Source of the DNA: Chryseobacterium elymi
GTDB lineage: Bacteria > Bacteroidota > Bacteroidia > Flavobacteriales > Weeksellaceae
Assembly: GCF_003385495.1 (NCBI RefSeq)
Contig: NZ_QNUH01000022.1
Coordinates: forward strand, 1-61,171
Direction of reading: 5' to 3'
DNA: 61,171 nt
Shown here: positions 53,309 to 61,171 of the stretch, in pieces
Position numbering within the stretch: the stretch's first letter is position 1
How the letters are laid out: each line of letters opens with the position of its first letter
The notes under the pieces: model-generated
The model's input: the letters and a program-made list of their open reading frames with translations, nothing else
Database searches by the model: none
What the model was told of the DNA's origin: nothing
Made by a program: the position numbers and the translations under genes

Positions 53309-54199
53309 ATGAATAAAAAATTATTGTTTAGCTTTCTTGCCTTCCTTGGAGTGGTAAGTGTTAAAGCACAAAGAAACGAATTGGGAGTTCGTCTGGGTAT
53401 GAGTAACCTAGTTGGGGACATAGGAAGGACCAATTATATTTTGCAAAAGCCGTTGGATTTAGACAGAGTGTCAGATTGGGGTTTCCCTTTCTATGGTGGT
53501 TTATTATACAGATTTAATTTTAACCCGCATCAGACCGTTAGATTGGATTTAGGGTACAACCAGATCCAGTTTAGTGATAAAGCTGCGAAAGAAGAATATA
53601 GAGTGAATAGAAACTCATACGGAAAAAATGACGTATACGAAGCAAGCTTAATGTTCGAATACAACCTTTTCCCTGTCAATAATGAACAGGTGAGTATGGT
53701 GAGCCCCTACATTTTCGGTGGTATCGGTGCTTTGATGTTTGATGCCCCTAAAGCCAATCTTATAAATGATTTTAGAAGAGATGCAGACGGAGTGGCGCAG
53801 GCTCCTCTTAATGAACAGGATTTTAAAAGTACTCCGGAATATACACTAGGAAAAAAAGTAACAATGCATATCCCTTTTGGGGTAGGCTTAAAATATAAGT
53901 TTAACCATAATTGGGCTATATTTGCAGAAGCCACATTTAGATATACATTGACGGATCAGCTTGATCATAGCCGATTGCTTTCAAAAGATCTAACGTCCAG
54001 CTTTAACGCAGATATTTTAGATCCTGCTACCGGCGGCTCGCTGCTACAGTCAGGAAGCTATTATGCGGTCTCTAAGGAAAGAGAACAAGAACTGCTTAAC
54101 AAAAGAAATATAGGGGATGAAAGGTCTAAGGACTGGATGAATACTTTTAGTTTAGGACTTACCTATTCATTCGGAAGACCTCCATGCTATTGTGATTAA
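53309..54199 (+). CDS. Outer membrane protein, DUF6089-like
   Basis: I chose the ATG at 53309, which opens with a signal peptide (MNKKLLFSFLAFLG...VKAQ). The 296-residue product shows the alternating pattern of a beta-barrel with many aromatic residues, and a final strand GLTYSFGRPPCYCD with a double-Cys end. In Bacteroidota a protein of this family commonly precedes uppS and bamA, and the same order is seen here with 5 bases to uppS. Function unknown; envelope assembly is likely by context. Confidence 0.82.
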   Translation: MNKKLLFSFLAFLGVVSVKAQRNELGVRLGMSNLVGDIGRTNYILQKPLDLDRVSDWGFPFYGGLLYRFNFNPHQTVRLDLGYNQIQFSDKAAKEEYRVNRNSYGKNDVYEASLMFEYNLFPVNNEQVSMVSPYIFGGIGALMFDAPKANLINDFRRDADGVAQAPLNEQDFKSTPEYTLGKKVTMHIPFGVGLKYKFNHNWAIFAEATFRYTLTDQLDHSRLLSKDLTSSFNADILDPATGGSLLQSGSYYAVSKEREQELLNKRNIGDERSKDWMNTFSLGLTYSFGRPPCYCD

Positions 54200-54204
54200 T
54201 TAAT

Positions 54205-54954
54205 ATGTCGTTGATTAAAGATAAAATAAATTCTCAGAATTTACCGAAACACGTCGCCATCATTATGGATGGCAATGGAAGATGGGCAAAAACGCGTGGA
54301 GAAGAAAGAACTTTCGGCCACAAGAATGCCATTAATGCAGTAAGAAATGCCATTAATGCCTGTAATGAGATTAATATACCTTATTTAACACTGTATACAT
54401 TTTCTTCTGAAAACTGGAGCCGTCCTGCAGATGAAGTAAGTACACTGATGAATCTGCTGGTGGAAACCTTATTGCTGGAGGCCGAAGAGATCTTTAGCAA
54501 AGGACTCAGAATGCATGTTATAGGAAACCTGCAAAAGCTTCCTTCTCTCGTGAGAGAACAGCTTGAACGTGTGGTAGAGCTTACAAAAGAAAACACAAAA
54601 GGCAATTTAGTACTGGCAATAAGCTACGGCTCACAGAACGAAATATTGGATGCCGTAAAAAACATCAGTTCCGATGTGAAAGAAGGAAAAGTTGATATTG
54701 AGAATATTGATGAAAAACTATTCGAAAATTACCTTTATACAAAAGGCTTTCCTCCTGTAGACCTGCTGATCAGAACCAGCGGGGAAATAAGAATAAGCAA
54801 CTTCCTTCTTTGGCAGATTGCCTATGCGGAACTACAGTTTTTAGATGTCCTATGGCCGGATTTTACAAAAGATATCTTCTTCCAGTGTATTGTTGATTAC
54901 CAGAATAAAGAAAGAAGATACGGCTTAACCGGCGATCAGATAAATGCCCAATAA
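54205..54954 (+). CDS. uppS: Isoprenyl transferase (undecaprenyl diphosphate synthase)
   Basis: This 249-residue cis-prenyltransferase has IIMDGNGRWAK with the catalytic Asp22, the SSENWSRP motif, and the RTSGEIRISNFLLWQ segment that binds the diphosphate. It makes the C55 lipid carrier used by peptidoglycan and the polysaccharide genes just upstream. Full length for the family. It is followed after 25 bases by bamA. Confidence 0.96.
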   Translation: MSLIKDKINSQNLPKHVAIIMDGNGRWAKTRGEERTFGHKNAINAVRNAINACNEINIPYLTLYTFSSENWSRPADEVSTLMNLLVETLLLEAEEIFSKGLRMHVIGNLQKLPSLVREQLERVVELTKENTKGNLVLAISYGSQNEILDAVKNISSDVKEGKVDIENIDEKLFENYLYTKGFPPVDLLIRTSGEIRISNFLLWQIAYAELQFLDVLWPDFTKDIFFQCIVDYQNKERRYGLTGDQINAQ

Positions 54955-54979
54955 TTAAAGAAAAGAAAGACTCGATAAA

Positions 54980-57517
54980 ATGAAGTTTAGACTATTACCC
55001 ATCATAATGTTTGCTGCTTCGGCACATTTTTATGGACAAGTAACTCCTCAGGACAGCACTAAAGTTAATAATGCTGTACACGCAGAAAATGAAGCAGGAA
55101 CTTACACTCTTAAAGACATTGTTGTAGATGGGGTAAAAAAGTATACGCCGGCACAAATCTTAAGATTTACTGGCTTAACTAAAGGAGAAGCTGTAGATAT
55201 TCCGGGACAAAAAATCAGCAATGCTGTTAAAAAGCTTTGGGATACCCAGTCTTTTTCAGAAGTTGAAGTTTATGTTCAGAGTATTGAAGGGCAGACCGTA
55301 ATTTTGAGATTCTACCTTGAAGATCTTAAAGAACTTGGAGAAGTAAAATTCACAGGTAAAGGGATCGGTAAATCAAAAAACGAAAAACTAACAAAAGACA
55401 ACAATCTAAAGCCTGGAACAAAAATCACACAAAACCTGATCTCTAGCCTTAAGACTAAGGTCCCTCAGGATTATGTGAAAAAAGGATTTGCTGACGCTAA
55501 AATTAGCATTCAGGATAAAGTGAATGCAAACGATCCATCTATGGTAGACTGGACCATCAATGTAGAGAAAGGCAAAAGAATAAAAATTGACCATATCGAA
55601 TTTGAAGGCAACCCAAGCGTTACAGATGCAAAACTTAGAAAAAAAGCCTTCAAAGAAACCAAACAGAGAAGATTTGGTATCGGAGGGATCCTGAAATCTT
55701 CAAAATTCATTGAAGGAAAATACCAGGAAGACAAACAGAGTCTTATCAGCTACTATAACTCTTTAGGTTATAGAGATGCCAAGATTGTTTCTGATTCCAT
55801 ATGGAGAAACAAGAGAAATAATTACGAAATCAATGTAAAGCTTAACGAAGGTAAAAAGTATTATATAGGTGATGTTACATTCACCGGAAATACCGTATAC
55901 TCTACAGAATATTTACAGAGATTATTAGGATACAAAAAAGGAGATATCTATGATGCCGTAGGTTTCAACAAGAAAGTAGGAGAGGATGGAGGAAAAGAAG
56001 ACGACTCTGATATCAAATCTGTGTACATGAATAACGGTTACCTTTTCTCTAACGTAACTCCGGTAGAAAAATCTGTATCAGGAGACACTGTAAACCTGGA
56101 GATCAGAATTAATGAAGGAGAGCAGGCGACATGGAATAAAGTAACATGGCAGGGGAATACAACTACCCATGATCATGTTGTGCTTAGAGCCCTAAGGACA
56201 AAACCGGGAGAGCTTTTCAAAAAGACAGAAATTAAAAGAACCTACTTCGATTTAGCCGGAATGTCCTTCTTTGATCCACAGCAGGTGGGACAGGATATTC
56301 AGCCAAATCAGCAGGATAATACCGTAGATATCAACTGGAAACTGGTAGAGAAAGGTTCTTCTCAGGTGCAGTTACAGGCTGGTTATGGTGGTAATAGCTT
56401 TATTGGAACATTAGGACTTACGTTCAATAACTTCTCTTTAAAGAACTTCCTTAAATTCAAAGACTTTAAGCCGGTGCCTCAGGGTGACGGACAGACTTTG
56501 TCTATTCAGGCTCAGGCAGGACAGTATTTCCAAAACTATGGTATTTCATTTACAGAGCCATGGTTATTCGGAACAAGACCAACTGCCCTTTCAGTAAGTT
56601 TGAACACTTCCAGAGTAAAGTATAATGACAGTAACGGGCTTGATCAAAAGCTTAACATCTTCTCCGCTTCAGTAGGTTTAAACAGATTGCTGAACTGGCC
56701 GGATGACTACTTCTCGTTATACACGGGAATCCAGTTCCAGAAATATAAATTCAGTAACTATCCGTTCCAGTTTGGAGATACTACAGAATACTACGGTGAT
56801 GCCAATAACTTAAGCCTTAACTTAGGTTTAAGCAGAAACTCTGCAGGTATTGATCCTATCTTCCCGACAATGGGTTCAAATATTGAAGTTTCCGCGAAAC
56901 TGACCGCACCTTACTCATTGTTCAGCAATAAAGATTACTCTACCATGTCACCGGTTGACAAATACAAGTGGATGGAATTCTACAAGATCAAGTTCAAGGC
57001 TGATGTATATAATGAGGTTGCAGGTAAACTTGTATTGAGATCTTCCGCTGAAATGGGATTCATGGATGGTTATAACAAAAAACTTGGTGCTCCGCCATTC
57101 GAAAGATTCTATGTAGGAGGTACAGGTTTATTTGGAGGTAGATATGACGGACGTGAATTGATTCCATTGAGAGGTTATGAAAATGCTTCAACATACGGAG
57201 GGGAAATAGATGATATTACCCAAAGAGGAGGAGGTACAATCTATAACAGGTTTACATTAGAATTAAGATACCCGATCTCAATGAACCAGACGGCTAAAAT
57301 CTATGCACTTACCTTTGCAGAAGGCGGTAACGTATGGAACTCCTGGAGTACATACAACCCGTTCCAGCTGAAAAGATCTGTGGGAGTTGGTGTAAGAGTT
57401 TATATGGGAGCTTTTGGTTTGATCGGATTTGACTTTGCTTACGGATTTGACAAAACTGTTTCCGGAACAGAGCCATCTGGATGGAAAACACACTTCCTGA
57501 TGAACCAATCATTATAA
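54980..57517 (+). CDS. bamA: Outer membrane protein assembly factor BamA
   Basis: This 845-residue protein has a signal peptide (about 1-20), POTRA domains at about 40-440, and a 16-stranded Omp85 barrel at about 460-845. It shows the conserved GxFGGRYDG and RGYE segments in the barrel (about residues 712-735), the latter being the VRGF/Y-like loop 6 motif. It inserts outer-membrane proteins. Two Skp-like chaperone genes follow directly, as in many Bacteroidota. Confidence 0.96.
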   Translation: MKFRLLPIIMFAASAHFYGQVTPQDSTKVNNAVHAENEAGTYTLKDIVVDGVKKYTPAQILRFTGLTKGEAVDIPGQKISNAVKKLWDTQSFSEVEVYVQSIEGQTVILRFYLEDLKELGEVKFTGKGIGKSKNEKLTKDNNLKPGTKITQNLISSLKTKVPQDYVKKGFADAKISIQDKVNANDPSMVDWTINVEKGKRIKIDHIEFEGNPSVTDAKLRKKAFKETKQRRFGIGGILKSSKFIEGKYQEDKQSLISYYNSLGYRDAKIVSDSIWRNKRNNYEINVKLNEGKKYYIGDVTFTGNTVYSTEYLQRLLGYKKGDIYDAVGFNKKVGEDGGKEDDSDIKSVYMNNGYLFSNVTPVEKSVSGDTVNLEIRINEGEQATWNKVTWQGNTTTHDHVVLRALRTKPGELFKKTEIKRTYFDLAGMSFFDPQQVGQDIQPNQQDNTVDINWKLVEKGSSQVQLQAGYGGNSFIGTLGLTFNNFSLKNFLKFKDFKPVPQGDGQTLSIQAQAGQYFQNYGISFTEPWLFGTRPTALSVSLNTSRVKYNDSNGLDQKLNIFSASVGLNRLLNWPDDYFSLYTGIQFQKYKFSNYPFQFGDTTEYYGDANNLSLNLGLSRNSAGIDPIFPTMGSNIEVSAKLTAPYSLFSNKDYSTMSPVDKYKWMEFYKIKFKADVYNEVAGKLVLRSSAEMGFMDGYNKKLGAPPFERFYVGGTGLFGGRYDGRELIPLRGYENASTYGGEIDDITQRGGGTIYNRFTLELRYPISMNQTAKIYALTFAEGGNVWNSWSTYNPFQLKRSVGVGVRVYMGAFGLIGFDFAYGFDKTVSGTEPSGWKTHFLMNQSL

Positions 57518-57526
57518 TTCATACAT

Positions 57527-58087
57527 ATGAAAAACTTTAAAATCATTTTCACATCTGTATTGTTCCTGCTTTTCGGACTTTCAAACGCCCAGAAAGTTGG
57601 AATAGTAGATACAGGCTATATTTTAGATAAACTACCTCAATACAAAGAAGCAGAAGCAAGATTGAATGCACAGATCGATACATGGCAGTCAGAACTTCAA
57701 AATCTGCAGTCAGAGTACGAAAGAAAAAAATCAGCATTTGAAAGTGAAAAAGTATTGTTGATAGGAGATCAGTTGAAGCTTAGAGAAAAAGAAGTAATGG
57801 ATCTTGAGAAAAATATCAAAACGACTACCAGCTTACGTTTTGGAGCCAACGGTGAAATTACAAAACTGAGAACAAATTTGGTTGTGCCGTTTCAGGATCA
57901 GATCTGGACAGCTGTCAAAACAATGGCTGAGAAAAATGGATTGGGCATGGTTCTTGATAAATCCGATAACAATGTGCTTTTCCTTCTTCCAAGATATGAT
58001 TACACAGAAAAAGTATTAACCATCTTATTAAAAGGATCCGCTGCATCTGATAAGAAAGAGAAAAATAGCAGCAAAAGTAAAAAGTAA
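57527..58087 (+). CDS. OmpH/Skp family periplasmic chaperone (first)
   Basis: This 186-residue protein has a signal peptide (about 1-21) and the Skp layout: a VGIVDTGYIL strand, a long coiled-coil arm (about 45-115), and a return segment with GMVLDKSDNNVLF. It should hold unfolded outer-membrane proteins on the way to BamA. It lies 9 bases after bamA. The C-terminal 20 residues are Lys/Ser rich. Confidence 0.92.
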   Translation: MKNFKIIFTSVLFLLFGLSNAQKVGIVDTGYILDKLPQYKEAEARLNAQIDTWQSELQNLQSEYERKKSAFESEKVLLIGDQLKLREKEVMDLEKNIKTTTSLRFGANGEITKLRTNLVVPFQDQIWTAVKTMAEKNGLGMVLDKSDNNVLFLLPRYDYTEKVLTILLKGSAASDKKEKNSSKSKK

Positions 58088-58154
58088 ATTTTTAAATTAA
58101 CTTTTACTTAAAATTGAAATCTAAAAACAAATTAAATTATTTATTTTACCAATT

Positions 58155-58658
58155 ATGAAAAAATTAAGTGTATTATTTGCCGCGGTAATAATGGTTGTAT
58201 CGGTAAGTATGGCAAAAGCTCAGAAATTAGCTACTGTAGATTTAATGGGAGTTCTTAATGCAATGCCTGAAAAGAAAAAGGCAGATACTGACATAAAAGC
58301 TTTCTTAGATGTGAAACAAGCGGAGATCAAGAAAAAAACAGATGCTGCTCAAGCTAAATTTCAGCAATATCAAGCTGAGGCTCCTAAAAAAACTGCTGAT
58401 GAAAACACTGCTAGAGAAGCAGAAATGAAAAAATTAGGAGACGAAATCCAACAAATGCAAGAGAAGGCTCAAAAAGATCTTCAGGCTAAGCAGGATGTTG
58501 CTTTCGGACCAATCGAGAAAAAGCTGAACGATGCAATCGAGAAAGTAGCAAAAGCTAACGGATACGAGTTCATTATGGACGCGAACGCTGGAGCATTAGT
58601 ATACAAAGCTGGTGCAGATGCTACTGCTGCTGTTAAGAAAGAATTAGGAATCAACTAA
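58155..58658 (+). CDS. OmpH/Skp family periplasmic chaperone (second)
   Basis: This 167-residue protein has a signal peptide (about 1-22), the strand KLATVDLMGVLNAM, a helical coiled-coil arm rich in Lys, Gln and Ala (about 40-115) and the Skp end FIMDANAGALVYK. A paralogue of the preceding gene, 67 bases downstream of it. Two tandem copies are typical here. A terminator follows. Confidence 0.92.
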   Translation: MKKLSVLFAAVIMVVSVSMAKAQKLATVDLMGVLNAMPEKKKADTDIKAFLDVKQAEIKKKTDAAQAKFQQYQAEAPKKTADENTAREAEMKKLGDEIQQMQEKAQKDLQAKQDVAFGPIEKKLNDAIEKVAKANGYEFIMDANAGALVYKAGADATAAVKKELGIN

Positions 58659-58682
58659 TAAATTAACAAAGTTTTATAAATT

Positions 58683-58711
58683 AACCGCCTCTTTTAAAGG
58701 CGGTTTTTTTA
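58683..58711 (+). terminator. Intrinsic terminator after the second Skp gene
   Basis: AACCGCC and GGCGGTT pair over seven bases around a nine-base loop and are followed by seven T. Confidence 0.88.
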
Positions 58712-58717
58712 TTTTTG
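58710..58717 (+). promoter_or_regulatory. Promoter -7 element touching the thioesterase start codon
   Basis: TATTTTTG fits TAnnTTTG, begins in the last T of the preceding terminator, and ends only four bases before the ATG at 58722. If used, the transcript would have almost no leader. Confidence 0.4.
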
Positions 58718-58721
58718 CGCT

Positions 58722-59207
58722 ATGGAAAAAGAAGTATCAACGACCGTAAAAGTAAGGTTCAGCGATTGTGATCCGATTGGACATTTGAATAATGTAAAAT
58801 ATTTAGACTATATGTTCAATTCCAGAGAAGATCATGTAGAAACATTTTATGGATTTACATACGAGGAATATACCAAAAAAACCGGATGCACTTGGATTGC
58901 CATTCAAAATGAGATTGCCTATTTAAAAGAAGTTAGATATAATACCCAGGTCGTGATCAGCAGCAAAACCATAGAAGTACAGGACAGGACGGCTAAAGTG
59001 GAAATACTCATGAAAAGTCTGGATGAAAAAATAGTTCATGCCGTACTGTGGGTTACAGTGATCTATTTCAATCTTAAAACAAGAAAATCAGAAATTCATC
59101 CCCAAGACATAAAAGAAACCTTTGGGAAATTCTATGTAGATCTTGATCAGAAAGATTTCCAGCCTAGAGTGAAGTTCTTAAGATCCCAGAACGCAAAAAA
59201 TTCATAA
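58722..59207 (+). CDS. Acyl-CoA thioesterase (hotdog, 4HBT type)
   Basis: This 161-residue hotdog protein has the thioesterase pattern VRFSDCDPIGHLNNVKYLDYM, with the catalytic Asp (residue 17) ahead of GHLNN, as in YbgC/FadM-like enzymes. It hydrolyses acyl-CoA of unknown chain length. It is transcribed after a terminator, from what appears to be its own promoter, and is not obviously part of the pigment genes. Confidence 0.9.
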   Translation: MEKEVSTTVKVRFSDCDPIGHLNNVKYLDYMFNSREDHVETFYGFTYEEYTKKTGCTWIAIQNEIAYLKEVRYNTQVVISSKTIEVQDRTAKVEILMKSLDEKIVHAVLWVTVIYFNLKTRKSEIHPQDIKETFGKFYVDLDQKDFQPRVKFLRSQNAKNS

Positions 59208-59277
59208 TCTGGCAATGCCGGAAAATAACCTGTAAGTCAGGATATTTTACAGTAGACCTAAAAATAATAAATTACAG

Positions 59278-60141
59278 ATGAAAAAAATAGCAGTAATAGG
59301 AAGCAATGGACAGTTGGGTAACTGTATCAGAAAAATTGCCCCGGATTTTGAAAATACCTATGAATTCATATTTACAGATTCCCAGATCCTCGATATTACA
59401 GATGAAGATAAAGTCAATGATTTCTTCTATGACAATAAACCAGACTACTGTATCAATGCTTCGGCATATACCGCAGTTGACTTAGCCGAAAAGGAAAAAG
59501 ATAAGGCATTTGCTGTAAATGCCGATGGAGTAGCTTATCTTGCCCAGGCCTGTGCAGATCACAAATGCATCCTGATCCATGTTTCCACCGATTATGTATT
59601 TGATGGTGATACAAACCTTTCATACTCAGAAGATGATTTTACCAATCCAACCGGAATCTATGGTGAGTCAAAAAGAAAAGGCGAAGAGCTGGCTCTGGAA
59701 ATCAATCCAAAAACTATTATTCTGAGAACCTCTTGGCTGTATTCAGAGTTCAATAAGAATTTTGTTAAAACAATGCTGAATCTCTTCTCTCAAAAACAAG
59801 AGCTTGGAATTGTAGCCGATCAGTTTGGACAGCCTACCAACGCAAATGATCTGGCAGAAGCAATCATGGATATTATCGAAACCCAAAGCAAAACCTTCGG
59901 TATTTTTCATTTTTCAAACTATCCGGAAACAACCTGGTTTGAGTTCGCCAAAAAAATTGCTGAATTTTCAAACTCTTCGGTACAACTGAATCCTCTTACG
60001 ACAGAACAGTATCCTACTCCTGCCAAAAGACCGGCCAGAAGTACAATGTCATTAGATAAGATAGAAGAAGTATATAAAATAGAACTGAAGCATTGGGAAA
60101 ACAGCCTTGAAGAATCTGTCAAAATATTAACACAACAATAA
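59278..60141 (+). CDS. rfbD: dTDP-4-dehydrorhamnose reductase
   Basis: This 287-residue extended-SDR protein has the NADP motif GSNGQLG (8-14), STDYVFDG (103-110), and the Y128-x-x-x-K132 pair in YGESK. The RmlD/RfbD family reduces dTDP-4-dehydro-L-rhamnose to dTDP-L-rhamnose, a sugar donor for surface polysaccharides. The rest of the rhamnose pathway (rfbABC) is not in the window. One base separates it from the next gene. Confidence 0.93.
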   Translation: MKKIAVIGSNGQLGNCIRKIAPDFENTYEFIFTDSQILDITDEDKVNDFFYDNKPDYCINASAYTAVDLAEKEKDKAFAVNADGVAYLAQACADHKCILIHVSTDYVFDGDTNLSYSEDDFTNPTGIYGESKRKGEELALEINPKTIILRTSWLYSEFNKNFVKTMLNLFSQKQELGIVADQFGQPTNANDLAEAIMDIIETQSKTFGIFHFSNYPETTWFEFAKKIAEFSNSSVQLNPLTTEQYPTPAKRPARSTMSLDKIEEVYKIELKHWENSLEESVKILTQQ

Positions 60142-60142
60142 T

Positions 60143-60823
60143 ATGATCAAGAACCTGGTGGTTGCCATTTCTATCTTCTGTATCCATCTGTGCCATGCGC
60201 AGAATATATACCTTACAAAAGTTGAGAAAACCAATGACAATACAGATAAATTCCTGTATAAAAAAACAGAGACTGCTATTGATGCCGAATATCTGGGAGA
60301 AATTGAAGTCCAGGGATTTTCAAGAGATGACGCAGCTGTTTTTTCCTTAATATATAAAAAAGCAAAAGAAATAGGAGCAAACACCTTTTCATTGAAGCCC
60401 TTTGAAAATATAGATGGTACTCCTCAGGATCTCAATCCGTCTAACTACAGAATCGTACTATACTATACCTCCAAAGAAAAATTAATTGATCAAAACGGGA
60501 AGCTTTACATTTTTGCTTCCTCAGATAAAGATCAGAAGATTAGTGTTAATAAGAAAGACTACCTACTGCCTCCTAGGTCTTATATTACTCTTGATATTAT
60601 TCCGGGAGAAGTATATACCATTTCAACAAAAAAACTTTTAGGCTCTACTATTAAGGTTCAGCCTAAAACAAGTGATGAAAACCTCTACTTCCAGGTTTCC
60701 TCACTAAAAGTAAAATCAGATACTTCCGGAACAGGTGGCTTAAATTTAAAATCTGGCGATATTATCGGGTTAGAAAAATCTTATGCAGAGTTTTTAAGCC
60801 TTATATACATTCAGAATAAGTAA
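60143..60823 (+). CDS. Secreted protein of unknown function (226 aa)
   Basis: This 226-residue protein has a signal peptide (about 1-18, ending CHAQ). The mature part starts with a segment like other Bacteroidota proteins of the DUF4156-like type (EIEVQGFSRDDAAVFSLIYKKAKEIGANTFSL) and continues as beta-rich sequence. I do not know its function. It begins one base after the rfbD stop, so the two are cotranscribed, but a functional link is not evident. Confidence 0.7.
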   Translation: MIKNLVVAISIFCIHLCHAQNIYLTKVEKTNDNTDKFLYKKTETAIDAEYLGEIEVQGFSRDDAAVFSLIYKKAKEIGANTFSLKPFENIDGTPQDLNPSNYRIVLYYTSKEKLIDQNGKLYIFASSDKDQKISVNKKDYLLPPRSYITLDIIPGEVYTISTKKLLGSTIKVQPKTSDENLYFQVSSLKVKSDTSGTGGLNLKSGDIIGLEKSYAEFLSLIYIQNK

Positions 60824-60950
60824 TAAAATAATCCTGATAATCAAAGTAAATAAAAAAATTAAACATAAGTTTAAAATTTTTCTGACTGTTTACCAATGAT
60901 TTATAGTTTTTAGATTACACTGTGATGAATTTTATGTTAAATAGATTTGT

Positions 60951-60978
60951 TTTGCGTGTTAATAAGTTGTTATCTTTG
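60951..60978 (+). promoter_or_regulatory. Bacteroidota-type promoter (first of two)
   Basis: TTTG at 60951-60954 and TATCTTTG at 60971-60978, spacing 16 bases, fit the TTTG/TAnnTTTG consensus. Confidence 0.6.
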
Positions 60979-61097
60979 CCGCACTGAAAAACGAGAGTAT
61001 GACAGTAGCGCAGGAGAGCTTTTAGATAAGCATAACTATTTAGAAAAAGCTTACATAATATAAAAGAAAAAACCTTAAAATTTTTTAGAAATAAAAG

Positions 61098-61127
61098 TTG
61101 CGGGATTTAATTTTTTTTGTATCTTTG
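61098..61127 (+). promoter_or_regulatory. Bacteroidota-type promoter (second of two)
   Basis: TTG at 61098-61100 and TATCTTTG at 61120-61127, spacing 19 bases, are a good match to the -33/-7 consensus. Confidence 0.65.
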
Positions 61128-61171
61128 CAGTCCGGTTAAACGGGGCGCAGGAGTGAGTACAGATTGAGGTT

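Larger units (their letters stand above)
60824..61171. other. Gene-free end of the window with two promoter-like elements
   Basis: I find no gene in these 348 bases apart from an 8-codon reading frame at 61000 (ATGACAGTAGCGCAGGAGAG). Two strong TAnnTTTG-type elements, listed separately, point to a transcript that starts here and runs past the window. The element GCGCAGGAG occurs twice, after each promoter (about 61008 and 61144). What follows is out of view, so it may be a leader of a gene or a structured RNA. Confidence 0.5.

Noticed and set aside
61000..61026. An 8-codon frame that could be a leader peptide
   Set aside because: It is too short and has no run of a regulatory amino acid. I keep it only as a note in the gene-free region.

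Overview
The window is a low-GC chromosomal segment from a member of the Bacteroidota, most likely Chryseobacterium or a close relative in the Weeksellaceae. The indicators are promoters of the TAnnTTTG type in place of -35/-10 boxes, a protein with a type IX secretion (Por) C-terminal tail, M16/M23 peptidases and BamA/OmpH homologues of Bacteroidota type, and above all a complete-looking flexirubin (aryl polyene-dialkylresorcinol pigment) gene cluster. The species call is an inference from gene content, not from a marker gene.

Region 1 (1-4592): an inverted-repeat intergenic element, a secreted M23 peptidase, a phenylacetate-CoA-ligase-like adenylating enzyme (probably the aryl-acid activating enzyme of the pigment pathway) and two tandem paralogous secreted proteins of unknown role, closed by a strong terminator.

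Region 2 (4590-38010): the flexirubin cluster, in at least four transcription units. A halogenase-like flavoenzyme (-) and a tyrosine ammonia-lyase (+) share a divergent promoter region. The plus operon (5938-14593) carries the lyase, a ketoreductase, a ketosynthase, an acyl carrier protein (ACP), an LpxL-type acyltransferase, a CrtI-like flavoenzyme, a C45-type lipoprotein acyltransferase and a small membrane protein. The long minus operon (27567 to 14620) carries a possible DNA-binding protein, a BtrH-like acyltransferase, an ABC-2 exporter, a thioesterase, two ketosynthases, two degenerate ketosynthase-like proteins, a second ACP, a polysaccharide deacetylase, LolA, a lipoprotein, a beta-barrel, a FabZ-like dehydratase and a GT2-DUF2062 glycosyltransferase. 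After an unrelated M16 peptidase gene and a small orphan gene, a second minus operon (38010 to 31378) carries an MMPL/RND exporter fused to an acyltransferase, DarA, DarB and two dehydratase-like hotdog proteins. The logic is: tyrosine to 4-coumarate (lyase), activation onto ACP, iterative polyene extension (KS/CLF, KR, DH), dialkylresorcinol formation by DarB/DarA, ester joining by one of several candidate acyltransferases, and export to the outer membrane by RND/LolA/ABC parts.

Region 3 (38203-43250): a small possible ORF coupled to an EpsG-family membrane protein, then a large T9SS-secreted protein with a duplicated FISUMP-type module.

Region 4 (43445-53128): topA with a histone-like Lys/Ala tail, a degenerate arginase-fold protein, and an exopolysaccharide assembly group (GT2, WecA-like initiating transferase, Wza-like export lipoprotein, Wzc-like tyrosine kinase with a (Gly-Tyr)8 tail).

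Region 5 (53259-61171): the conserved envelope group DUF6089-like protein, UppS, BamA and two OmpH/Skp chaperones, then a thioesterase, an RfbD-like reductase and a secreted unknown. The final 348 bases hold two good promoter-like elements but no recognisable gene.

The most interesting points are four decamer-based hairpin repeats that border the ACP genes, a set of dehydratase-like proteins whose catalytic His and Glu are split between different polypeptides, the ketosynthase-like proteins lacking active sites, and the exporter-acyltransferase-third-domain fusion.
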